From: Zeus faber
Taxonomy: Eukaryota; Chordata; Actinopteri; Zeiformes; Zeidae
Length of the DNA stretch: 64,000 nucleotides
NCBI GenBank assembly: GCA_960531495.1
Contig: OY482866.1
Coordinates: 2,905,201-2,969,200 of the forward strand
Direction: 5' to 3'
Each line of letters starts with the position of its first letter. Within the stretch, counting starts at the first letter, position 1. The notes below the pieces were generated by a model. The model saw nothing but the letters and a program-made list of their open reading frames with translations. It made no database searches and was not told the origin of the DNA. This document shows positions 49,505 to 60,529 of the stretch, in pieces. The position numbers and the translations under genes are program-made.

Positions 49505-52330
49505 AATCGATTGTCGTGGTGGCAGCAGGCTGAGCATAGAGCTCCAGGCCCCCTCCCCAGCAACGTTTAACAGTTCCTCCTGGGGGACCCCAAGGCGTTA
49601 TGTAATTCCTCCAGCGTGTTCTGGGTCTACCCCGTGGTCTCCTACCAGTTGGATGTGCCCGGAAAATTTCCAAAGGAAATTGCCCGAAACACCTCAACTG
49701 GCTCCTTTCGACACAAAGGAGCAGCGCCTCTACTCCGAGCTCCCTCCGGATGTCCGAGCTCCTCACCCTATCTCTAAGGCTGAGCCAAGCCACCCTACGG
49801 AGGAAACTCATTTCGGCCGCTTGTATTCGCAATCTAGTTCTTTCGTTCACTACCCAGAGCTCATGACCATAGGTGAGGGTTGGGACGTAGATGGACTGGT
49901 AAATTGAGAGCTTTGCCTTCCGGCTCAGCTCCCTCTTCCCCACAACGCCCGCATCACTGCTGACGCTGCACCGATCCGCCTGTCCATCTCACGCCCCATT
50001 TTCCCCTCACTCGTGAACAAGATCCCAAGATACTTGAACTCCTTCACTTGGGGCAGCAACTTGCTCCCAACCCAAAGGGAGCAATCCACCATTTTCCGGC
50101 AGAGAACAATGGCCTCAGACTTGGAGGTGCTGAGTCTCATCCCGAACGCTTCACACTCGGCTGCAAACTGCCCCAGTGCGTCCTGGAGGTCACGGTCTGA
50201 TGAAGCCAACAAAACCACATCATGTGCAAAAAGCAGAGATGCAATTCTGAGGTTCCCAAACCGGACACTTTCCTCACTTCGGCTGCGCCTTGAGGTCCTG
50301 TCCATGAATATCACAAACAGTATCGGGGACAAGGGGCAACCTTGGCAGAGTCCAACACCCACTGAGAACGTGTTTGACTTTGTGCCGAGAATACGTACAC
50401 AGCTCTGACTTTGGTCGTACAAGGCCCGGATGGCTCGTACCTACGGCCCCGGTACCCCATACTCCCTCAGTACCCCCCACAGGATTCCCCAAGGGACACG
50501 GTCGAAAGCCTTCTCCAGGTCCACAAAACACATGTAGACTGGATGGGCAAACTCCCACGACCCCCCCAGCAACCCTGCAAGGGTAAAGAGCTGGTCCACT
50601 GTTGCACGTCCAGGACGGAATCCGCATTGCTCCTCCTGAATCTGAGGTTCGACAATCTTTTAAAAATGGGAACCACCACCCCGCTCTGCCATTCCACAGG
50701 TACTGTACCCGACATCCACGCGACACTGAAGAGGCGTGTCAACCAAGACAGCCCAACAATGTCCAGAGCCTTCAGCATCTCAGGGCAAATCTCATCCAGC
50801 CCGGTGCCTCGCCCCCGAGGAGCTTTTTGACTGCCTCAGAGACCTCTGCCAGGCATATGGACAAGTCTTCCCAAAGAATGTCTAAAAAATGAACATGAAC
50901 AAAAACAAAAACATGAACATGAACAAAATCATGAACAATGAACAAAAAGCAAACACACATTTCAGTGCTCAGGACTTGGAAACAGCTCCACTGTCAGCTT
51001 GTCGTACAAAATGAAGAAGTGTAACACTGTCAGAGGGTATGTTAACAGGTAACAGTCAAAAATATTTTAGGTTGGCTTTAAACTTGAAAAAGGAACTTGC
51101 TTGTGAGAAGAAGTTCTCATCGATACAACGGTAAGTGCTACGGGTAGCATTTAACCTCTTCCCCTTAGGACGTATTGGTCGGGTTCAGGAGTTCCTTGAA
51201 GTGCTCTTTCCACCGCCCGACAACATCCCCAGTCCAGGTCAGCAGTTCTCCTTCCCGGCTGAACACAGCCTGAGCCAAGCCCTGCTTTCCCTTTCTAAGT
51301 CGCCAAACAGTTTGCCAGCACTTCCTTTAGGCCAACCAAAAGTCCTTCTCCATAGCCTCCCCAAACTCCTCCCACTCCCGGGTTTTTGCTTCAGTGACCG
51401 CCGAATCCCTTCTAGCCTGCCGGTACCTCGGGAGACCCCTGGGCCAGCCAAGCCGGAAAGGTCTCCTTCTTCAGCTTCCTTCACCGCTGGTGTCCACCAA
51501 CGGATTCTTGGGTTACCGCCACGACAGGCATCGACTGCCTTCCGACTTCAGCTCCTAGCAGCCGCCTCTGCAATGGAGGTTTTGAATATGACCCACTCGC
51601 ATTCCATGTCCCCAACCTCCCTGGGATGCGTGAAAAATTCTTCCGCAGGTGGGAGTTGAAGACCTCGCGGACATGGGCATCCACCAGCCGTTCCCAGTTC
51701 ACCCTCACTACACGTTTGGGTTTACCAGGTCTGTCTGGCAGCCTCCCCTGCCATCTGATCCAACTCACCACCAGGTGGTGATCAGTTGACAGCTCTGGTC
51801 CTCTCTTCACCCGAGTGTCCAAGACATACGGTCGCAGATCTGATGACACGACTACAAAGTCGATCATTGATCTTTGACCTAAGGTGGTCTGGTACCACGT
51901 ACACTTATGAGCCACCCTATGCTCGAACATGGTGTTCTTTATGGCCAATCCATGACTAGCACAGAAGTCTAATAACAAAGCACCACTCGGATTCAGATCA
52001 GTCAGGCCGTTCCTCCCAATCACCACCTTCCAGGTTTCTCCATCGTTGCCCACGTGAGCATTGAAGTCTCTCAGTAGAACTATAGAGTCCCTAGGTGGAG
52101 CCCCTTGCAGGACGCCACCCAGAGACTCCAAGAAGGCCAAATACTCTGAACTGGTGTTCGGTGCATAAGCACACACAATAGTCAGAGCTTTCCCCTTAGC
52201 AACTTGTAGTCACATAGAGGCGACCCTCTCATTCACTGGGGAGAACTCAACACAACGGCACTCAGCCGGGAGCTCGTGAGTATCCCCACACCCGCCCAGC
52301 GCCTCTCACCCTGGGCAACTCTGGAAAAGG
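49505..52330 (-). pseudogene. Rex3/RTE-like LINE, endonuclease and reverse transcriptase, inactive
   Basis: Minus strand, N to C. Endonuclease: [61 protein letters not shown] and [88 protein letters not shown] and FKYLGILFTSEGKMGREMD. C-terminal part: KAKLSIYQSIYVPTLTYGHE and TGRRPRGRPRTRWRN. The usual FADD catalytic box reads FAHD, and frameshifts and stops occur throughout, for example near 52208 and 50580-50700. A segment between about 50885 and 51150 does not fit the element and looks like a foreign insert. Confidence 0.88.
50885..51150. other. Unassigned insert inside the Rex3-like LINE
   Basis: On the minus strand the LINE text stops after ELLNPTNTS (about 51160) and resumes at ILWEDLSICLAEVSEAVKKL (about 50880). 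Between lie repeated AACATGAACAAAA-like units (50887-50950) and unrecognised sequence. No clear target duplication was found. Confidence 0.5.
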
Positions 52331-53290
52331 AGAGAGTCCAGCTCCTCTTCAGGAGTTTGGTTCCAGAGCCAGTGCTGTGCGGGCCACAGGGTGATTTTGT
52401 AATTGTGTATTGATGAATACCAACCAACCCATCTATTCAGTGTTTTATTTCCACAGTTTAAAGCATTTGAATAGTAATTCACTGGACTGCAGTTTGACCT
52501 TCGACCAGTGTAGAACTGTGACTGCGTCTGATTGAGAAGACCTGAAGGACTGACAACAGGATTGGTCAAAGAGAATTGCTTTACAATTGAGTAAGGCCAT
52601 AACATGTCCAGCTCTCAGCGGTCCATGTAAATTATTGATAATATTGCTATTTGTATTTTACTGATTTGTAAATATGAGTATTTAATAGTCTCAATTGGAA
52701 TTGTAAGATGAAATGCATGTAAGCATATAAATAAAAAGACCTTGACTGAAGTTAGCTCAATACCTCTTATTGAGCTCCATCATTAAAATTATTATCAGAT
52801 ATTATAGAGTGCCCTATAGAACCAGAATCATTTTGATTAGCTTTTATTTAAATGTGAAATTCTTCTTAATTTACCTAGTTGTTGAAGCAATGTTCATAAG
52901 CTGATTTAATGATTACTGTGATATCACCCAGAGACATTGTTGTCAGAGAACCCTGAAGCGTTTTCTTTATGATACTGCCTGTTTGACAATGTCTGCAGCA
53001 AGCACATTAGGCACCCCGGCGGAACCGAGGCCCGAAGGAAATTCCTCTATGCCTGATATTCTGCTGGGAGACACTCTACTCCTGCATTGCCGAGTAGGTC
53101 TGTGGAAACCTTGTATACAGAGATCCAGTTTGGCCAATATCAGGCTGAATAACCTGGGACATTTTCTGAAAAATGAACAAAGTTCTGTTATCTGAAATGA
53201 AATGCAAGCGTCGACTTCTGCTGCTCCTCCTCTCCACCGATGAACATAAAGTGATGCAAGCATTCCAGGGACCGTGACAGGGCCTTTCCG
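52331..53290. other. Non-coding spacer
   Basis: No gene, RNA or element end could be identified. Confidence 0.4.
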
Positions 53291-53299
53291 GGAACAGGG

Positions 53300-53960
53300 G
53301 ATGAGATCACAAGACTGTAATTGGTTTCCTGGGACAAACCCCCAAGACTATGATTGGTTCCCTGCAAGGAGGAAGTCCCTACCCCGATTCCACACATCTC
53401 ACCTGCCACCCTGGTATCAAACAATCGCTCGCAACGGTTTTGGTGGCCGACTATGGATGTAGATACCCAGTCCTTCATTGCTGCCTGTTCCATGTGTGCA
53501 AAGAACAAGTCAGAAATTAAACCCAGCTCCGGTCTTCTCCGTCCCCTGCCAGTCCCCAGTCGTCTCTGGTCCCATATTGCCTTGGACTTCGTCATCGGAC
53601 TCCGTTAGAAGGTAAATCCGTCATATTCACCATCATTGATCGCTTTTCCAAAGCTGCCCATTTCCTTGCCCTGTCCAAACTTCCTCAGCTAGTGAGACTG
53701 CCAAACTTCTGGTGGACCATGTCTTTCACCTGCATGGAATTCCCATGGTTATTGTGTCAGACAGATGCCCCCAGTTAATTTCACAGGTCTGGAGGGCTTT
53801 CTGTGACAGTTGGGGGCCACTGTCAATGGCCTATGGCCAGTCTGAGCGAACCAGGAGATGAAGGCTGCACTCCACTGCATCACCTCTGCTAACCTGTCCA
53901 GCTGGAGCTCCCATCTGCACTGTAACCCATCCTCTTACCCCCTTGTTCCCTTTAATAAAT
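53300..53960 (+). pseudogene. Ty3/Gypsy integrase fragment
   Basis: Frames in order: [55 protein letters not shown] (first catalytic Asp), [20 protein letters not shown], then a decayed second-Asp region and SSWSSHLHCNPSSYPLVPFN. Stops and shifts disrupt it. Same orientation as the RT/RNase H fragment at 45899-46540. The two may be parts of one element separated by later insertions. Confidence 0.82.
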
Positions 53961-53974
53961 CCCTGTTCTTATAT

Positions 53975-54001
53975 AATAATAATATTATTAATAATATTAT
54001 T

Positions 54002-54052
<51 letters not shown>

Positions 54053-54778
54053 TGTGATTTATATAGCACCTTTCACAAACCCAAGGACACTTTACAATGG
54101 AGAAAACAAAGAACAGGACAGGGGAGATAAATCATAATAAATAAGGAACAAGAAAAAAAGATAAAGGTCTGGTATTCACTGCGGGGCAAGGGCGTGGAGG
54201 GATTTGTAGGTTATTAGTAGGGTTTTGTAGGAAATATCGGATTTGCTTGGAACCCCGGACAGGACTCCACTGCAGTAGTCCAGATGGGAGGTGATGAAGG
54301 CGTGGATTAGTGTTTCTGCCACGGACTCAGACAGTGATGGGTGGAGTCTGGAGATGTTCTTGAGGTGGAAGGAGGCAGATTTGGTTATGGATTTGACGTG
54401 TGAGTGAAATGAGAGGGTTGAGTCGAAAATGACACCCAGGTTGCATACTTCAGGGGATGGGGAGATAGAGCAGCCATCAGCAACCAGGAGCAAATCTCCA
54501 TCCTTCCTGAGCAGTGCCTCGGGAGCCACAACCATGAGTTTGGTTTTGTTATTGTTGAGTTTGAGCAGGTTTGATGTCAACCAGCCTTTGATGTCGTGGA
54601 GGCAGTTGAGAAGAGACTGATGGGGGGAGCCGGGTGGATGGTTTGGTGCTGAGGTATAACTGGGTGTCATCGGCATAGGTGTGGAAGCATGACTGTATGA
54701 TCTGACCAAGGGGGAGCATGTAACATATAGCATATACAACGTACTGTATATGGTAGCCTATACCACTATTCCTGTCTC
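53975..54778 (-). mobile_element. L2-type LINE, 5'-truncated 3' end with (ATT)n tail
   Basis: The minus-strand ORF fragment reads LNCLHDIKGWLTSNLLKLNN, NKTKLMVVAPEALLRKDGDL, EVCNLGVIFDSTLSFHSHVK, SESVAETLIHAFITSHLDYC and TLLITYKSLHALAP. This is the thumb/post-RT region of fish L2 elements. The 3' UTR ends in GGTGCTATATAAATCACAG followed by the (ATT)n seen as AAT repeats at 53975-54052. An internal deletion removes text between VPSKSD and SYKTLL. Confidence 0.85.
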
Positions 54779-54783
54779 AGTGT

Positions 54784-54828
54784 CTTGCACTTCGGTTTAC
54801 TAGCCTCAGCAGTAAACCGAAGTGCAAG
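54784..54828. repeat. Perfect 18-bp inverted repeat, 9-nt loop
   Basis: CTTGCACTTCGGTTTACT (54784-54801) is exactly mirrored at 54811-54828 around AGCCTCAGC. It sits at the 5' boundary of the truncated L2. Confidence 0.9.
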
Positions 54829-56742
54829 TAGTCCAAAAGATCTTCAAAACAGATGGAAAAGTTCACCCGATTAATTTAGGTTTCCACCATTGAATTCATA
54901 ATCTACTGTATGACTTTTTCTGCTTTAGTGTGGCCTGTTCTCTCTGAGCAGCTCTCGGCACAATAAACAGCATTTTTGCTTGTAGCAGCTAATCAGAGTG
55001 ATACAAATAATATCATCAGGAAGCAAAGAAACTCCCCCTCCATCGAAAGCCAATGTGGTGCGCTAAAACAAGTTTTCCCTCTTTGTGAAAACCAAGGATC
55101 TGCCCCCAAGACAATTGCTATGAACCCACCCACAACACTAGTAGTGAAAAATCTGCTTTGGTCTCACAGGTGACTCCACAACTTCCCCAAAAAACACAAT
55201 CGCCATTTTGTCACAGCCCTGGCTCATAGGGTCTTAACAACAAATGGGAGGCATAACCAAAATTTAAGAGAATAAATAACGCAATTATTTAGAATGTAGC
55301 AGAAGACGGTGCTGTTCCTTATTCCGCTTTCCTCATTCCAATTCCAACATTAAAAGAATAGTTTCACCATACTTGAGAAGATTTTTGTTTGGCCATTTGG
55401 GCTCTACTGCTCATCACTGCCGGCGAGGTGTACAGAAACATAAGCATGCTTAATGGTATAGAAATATTGGAAGTGGATATTAAATATTAGAAGTTGGAAG
55501 AGCTTGAATAACCCCCTTGGATAGAAGAGATGTCAGGGAGGTGGAGGGAGCACAGCAACGCAGCAAGCAAAGCAGCAAGCAAAGCAGGTAGTGCAGGAAG
55601 GATTGGCGTCAAGTGGTCTGACAGAACCAGCTGTGCATTCTTCGCCTCATTAGTTGTATTTATTTTATTAAGCATTAATTTTGGCAAATTTCACCATCTT
55701 ATCCCTGCAGGAGTCACTCACACTCACTCTCTCTCCTGGCACACACGGATGCAGTCTGACTACTGAGTCACTGTGTGTGTGCTTGTGCATGCCTTCCTCT
55801 GTCAACACCTTGATAACAGTTTGCTGATTCCCGTTAAGAGGTCTGGAATCACCACGCGCCACTGTCTGAACAGGAAGGCGAAAGGAAAAAAACAGATGAC
55901 TGTCCCTGACAGCCTGAAGTCTGCTGCAATTTTTGTCTAGTTGACTGATACCATGGAAACAAGCGGGATGGTACTGTATGGCAACCACCCAATGCCATTA
56001 AAGAGACTAAAACTCCTGTTTGCTGATAAATACATGTGTACACACACAGGACGCAGCACACAAACACAACAAATGACAATGCATCAAATTTGTGTCACAA
56101 ATTCAGAACCCCTGGAACAAACCCCGTCCTTTCTCTGAACTTTAGGCTTTTAAAATAATGTGTAATAGATTCACTGCAGTTCCTGTCTTAAACGATCCTG
56201 CGAGTCGTGCCAAATGAATGGTGCAGAAGAAAAAATAAATCTAGGAAAAAAAATCTTTTATCAAGCAAGTTGTCTGCCAATTGATCATTTTTATTGTATG
56301 ATTTTTTTCTTAAAAAAAGAAAGAAAATCTTATATTAAATTCAGTCTAATAGTTATCTTCTAAACATAATATCCTTTGAAAAAGAGGATGTACTACAATT
56401 CCTCTTCGAAATGTTTCACTTACTTGAGAAATCTCAACAATTAACTATTTTGTTTCTAACCGAGAGAGCTGAAAACAAGATATCTTTAAAGTTAACTGGA
56501 CATCCTAATAATCGCAATTCCATTACAGCAAATGTATTTGTTTTTTCTTTTATAAATCGACAGTGCCCACTTGTTTGAGTAGTTTGTAGTTTACAGTTTT
56601 GAAAGTTTGAGTAGCCAACTGCGTTTACTGTAAAACCAAAGACCTTCTCTCCATATTTAGAACACACCAATTTTTTTTCCAGTGAAGTAATTATCCTTGT
56701 AGGAAAAAGGGGATAAGGCCAAAATATCATGCACCCACCAAC
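54829..56742. other. Intergenic, no feature recognised
   Basis: Open frames here are short and have no protein signature. AGCAAGCAAAGC-type short direct repeats occur at 55560-55590. Confidence 0.45.
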
Positions 56743-56952
56743 AGCTCAGGTAGCTCAGGCGGTAGAGCTGGTGGTCTAGTGATCTAAAGGTTGCTGGTTG
56801 GATCCCAGGCTCCTCCTGCTAGCATGCTGTAGTGTCCTTGAGCAAGACACTTGACCCCTAATTGCTCCTGATGGCTGCGTCCGTCGGTGTTTGAACAATT
56901 GTAAGTCGCTTTGGATAAAAGCGTCTGCTAATAATGTATAAATGTAATGTAT
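56743..56952 (+). mobile_element. tRNA-derived SINE, copy 2
   Basis: Same family and strand as 20664-20873, with AGTGTCCTTGAGCAAGACAC and GTCGCTTTGGATAAAAGCGT identical. The B box reads GGTTGGATCCC, with one base changed from GGTTCGATCCC, so internal promoter function is probably impaired. Confidence 0.88.
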
Positions 56953-57349
56953 AAAAAAAATAAGACAATACAAATAATAAAAAGTAATAATAAAACAATA
57001 ATAAAAAAGCTGCCAATTGTTTGCTGGGAGAAATAAATACTTTTAAAGTTATTTTAAAATGTCCTCTGAGCCTGCCTCTCTAAACTGTCTTATTATAGGT
57101 GTGGATGTGCTGTCTATGAAGCAGTTCTATTCAGAATTTTTTCACACTCTTTTCAGAGTGTGGAGATCCACCAGTACCTCCACCTCCACTATCATGAGTT
57201 ACAGTACATCAGTGGAGCTGGAATTGCATGTCACTGAGTCACGGGAGGCAGGTTTAATGTTGAAAATGGGAAACTCATGTTACAAGTCATTTTTTGAACA
57301 TTCTTTGAATAACAGTACATTTTTTAAATCATTCTATTTTATTTAGTGC

Positions 57350-57412
57350 TTTCTTTTTGCAATTGCATCAGTATGTATATGGATGTGACAAATAATCTCT
57401 TGAACTTGAACT
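57350..57412 (+). mobile_element. Probable LINE 3' tail ending in (TTGAAC)n
   Basis: Text ending GATGTGACAAATAATCTCTTG and then three TTGAAC units resembles the 3' terminus of fish L2/CR1-like LINEs. A TTCAAGG tail of the opposite orientation lies near 59550. Heavily 5'-truncated. Confidence 0.5.
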
Positions 57413-59547
57413 TGAACATCCAGAGCGTAACACTGGCTACAGTAGGTCACCAATAGGAAGAGTAACTTTTAGCCTGAACCTTGACCAGGGCAGACCAATG
57501 CAATCAAAAACTTTCTCTGTGGTGGTAGAAAATGGAACTTTCTATTCCCCCACACATTCTCCCAGATCACATCTTCTCACTGTTTCCATTTTTTAAACTT
57601 CCCCACTGTATTAATCACTCTGTTACATAACTCTGTATCCTCCTTGTCATCTACAGCCGCTTACTCATTCTCTGCTTATCTGTTGAGTTATTATTCATAT
57701 GTCTACTCCGTATTATTTTCATTAAGATCTATTTTTTTGCAGTGTAGTCCTTCACCTCTCTCACGGTTCATTCTCTTTAATTGGTATTCGATGTTGGCAT
57801 TATTTGTATTTTCTGCTGACACGAGGAAAAGTTTTTTTGCGTGTAGGTGCTAACCATGCTAATCATTTTATCTCAATGCAGAGGCTGCAGAGAAATTCAA
57901 CTAGCCTAGCTCCTGTGAGATTTGAGTAAATACACCATCTACCGTCTCAAAAGCGAATTATTGACATGATACATTTGATGACACATGATACTTGTGAATT
58001 TATGATGAATAAAAATAAAAACAGAAAACCAAAGAGTGTTTTAAATGCAGCTGGAAGTTGTTGTTTTTTTAATCATAACCATTTATACATCCACTGGTAA
58101 CAGTGATTATGTAAGGGATAATGTGCAGCCAGCCGGTCATTATCGCGAATTAACTCCACCAGGTGATTAGAACCCTGCCGTGAAGCGACATGTTCCGTCA
58201 AAATATAAATTTGATATGATTTCATATCTAGTGTGTCTAGTTAACTAGCCATGCCTTCAGTTCAGGAGTCGAAGATTCACCCGCTCGCCAAACTCTTTTA
58301 TCTGAGTGACTCCCAATTCCTGACTCATTTAAAAGATTAGTTTGCCACGACGAGTCTTGTATTTCTTCAAGTGCAGCGCTGGGCTCAATGACTGCAAAGC
58401 GAAGAAATATAATCCACAACAACTGACCAATTTACTGTTGTGGTAGTGGGGAGTGGTTTTGGTGCCATCTGCAGGTGGGGAGAGCATGGCAACCAGAAGG
58501 GGACGCAGCTGCAGGAGATTGGGGTAATGAACAGACTTGAAAAGCTGCTGTGGTGTCACCTCTCTCTCTTTCTCTCTCTCCTGACAGCGAGGCTGAGCTC
58601 CGTTCCTGAATGTGGTGATGTAGCAGCACATGCCTGCAAGTGTGATGGTTCTCTTAGTCTGAAAAGACCAGTGATATTCTTTTGTAAAATAAACACCCAG
58701 CAACGTCTGGGTTTTTGCTCCATCTGCCTCCTTGTCCATCTCTTACCACGCAATGACAAAGACTTGTTACAACTGTATTCAATGTGAAATTGACACATCT
58801 GCATTTTTCTCTTCAAGTGTTCCATTGTAGTTTCAATTAAGCCCCTTTCACACATGCAGTCTATCCTTGAACCAGGAACATTTGCTTGGGGTCATGTGTG
58901 AATGGGAGCAGGGATCGATATTCCGGGAAATCTGTTCCAGCAAATTCCCACCTCAAGACCTAGAACATTACCTTCAACTAAACTCAACTGGCTGAAATGC
59001 CAACCCATAGCACAGATCGTTATGTTTCACAGGTGGTACACAGCTCTGCACACAGTATCCCTTTGATAATACAGAGAGATATTATTAACAAAAAACGGTG
59101 CTATTCACAAGAATTCTGTGCGCCTGTGAAAAGAAATGTGAAAAGTGGTGGTAATGACTTCAAATCAGTCATAGAACTATTTCAAAGAACTTCTATTAAG
59201 TTCTCGAAAAAAGTTTTTAGTTTTGTAGATTGAAAAATGTTGCATACTTGTCAATGAAGATTTGTGAACGGCAAATGGAAAATTCACACTCGTAAAATGT
59301 ATATTTAAAAACGCGTACAGTTGCGTCACCCACAAATAGTTTGAGATAATGAATCGTATTCTATCTTTAATGTTTATTTCTAATATTGACCTGACAGTAG
59401 AATTCTACAATTAAAAGAGCGTGGCTACTCCCCTGCGCCCTGCGTTGATCTGTTTGCTTCGCCAATCTCTCCCAGTGCCAAAACTCATACCCAGTACATA
59501 CACCACACAATAGGCCTAGGGCTTGTGGGACGGGTGGGGTGCGAGTT
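57413..59547. other. Intergenic, no feature recognised
   Basis: No coding or RNA feature could be supported. Confidence 0.45.
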
Positions 59548-60529
59548 ATATTCAAGGTTCAAGGTTCAAGAGGTTTATTCGTCACATACATATACATAAT
59601 TTCATACATATACGCAGTGAAATGTAATGCAACGCACCCAGTGATTACACACAATATGTTCTAGGGAAAAATTTCTTTCTACTAGACAGTATTACAGTAA
59701 GTCGATTACTTATAGATTAAAATAAAAATATATACATAATAAAATAATAAAATAAAATACAACAAAATGAGATAAAATAAAATGGAATAGATAAAGGGAA
59801 TATGCTTATGTATATGGAATAGGCAATTATGTATATACAGATATGTACATTAAAGTGGCATGTGAATGAAGTGAGGTAGTGTTTGTGGGATAATACAGCA
59901 CAGTATACAACAGTACGGCGCAGCAGTACGGCATCACCGAACAACCCTGAACAGTCACACAGTATGCGGTACAGTATGCTACATACAGTACAGAAAGGTA
60001 GTGTGTGTCGCTCATTGAGGACCCCTGGTGCGGTCAGCATTGACAGTTCTAATGGCTTGCGGGAAAAAACTCTGTCTCAGTCTCTCTGTTCTCGCTGTGT
60101 GACTGCGGAAGCGCTTGCCTGACCGCAACAGCTGGAACAGTCTGTTGTTGGGGTGATGAGGATCCTTCATGATCCTGTGGGCTCTGCTACTACACCTCCT
60201 GGTGTATAAGTCCTACGGGGAGGGGGGGGGGTAGTTCCAGTGGTACGTTCAGCTGAACGCACCACCCTCTGCAGGGCCAGCATGTCCTGAGCAGTACAGT
60301 TCCCAAACCAGGCAGTGATGTTGCCTGTCAGGATGCTCTCCACTGCTCCAGAGTAGAAGGACTTGAGGATCCTCACCGAGCGCCGGAATTTCCTCAGCTG
60401 CCTGAGGTGGTAAAGACGCTGCCTCGCCTTTCTCACCAGAGTGTCTGTTTGTACAGTCCAGGTTAAGTCCTCTGTGATGTGGACTCCCAGGTACTTGAAG
60501 CTGCTTACCTTGTCAACAGAAGTCCCATT
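59548..60529 (-). pseudogene. CR1/L2-like LINE, 3' half of ORF2 and 3' UTR
   Basis: Minus strand: TSVDKVSSFKYLGVHITEDL, LVRKARQRLYHLRQLRKFRR, LKSFYSGAVESILTGNITAW, FGNCTAQDMLALQRVVRSAE; after a shift near 60215 RIMKDPHHPNNRLFQLLRSG, RTERLRQSFFPQAIRTVNAD, with stop at 60014-60012. The 3' UTR runs to a TTGAACCTTGAA tail near 59550. It continues upstream at 63729-64000, beyond an inserted LINE. The frameshift and a G run near 60225 suggest it is inactive. Confidence 0.88.
60518..60529. other. Target-site duplication, left copy
   Basis: AGAAGTCCCATT, repeated exactly at 63729-63740 on the other side of the inserted LINE. Confidence 0.93.
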
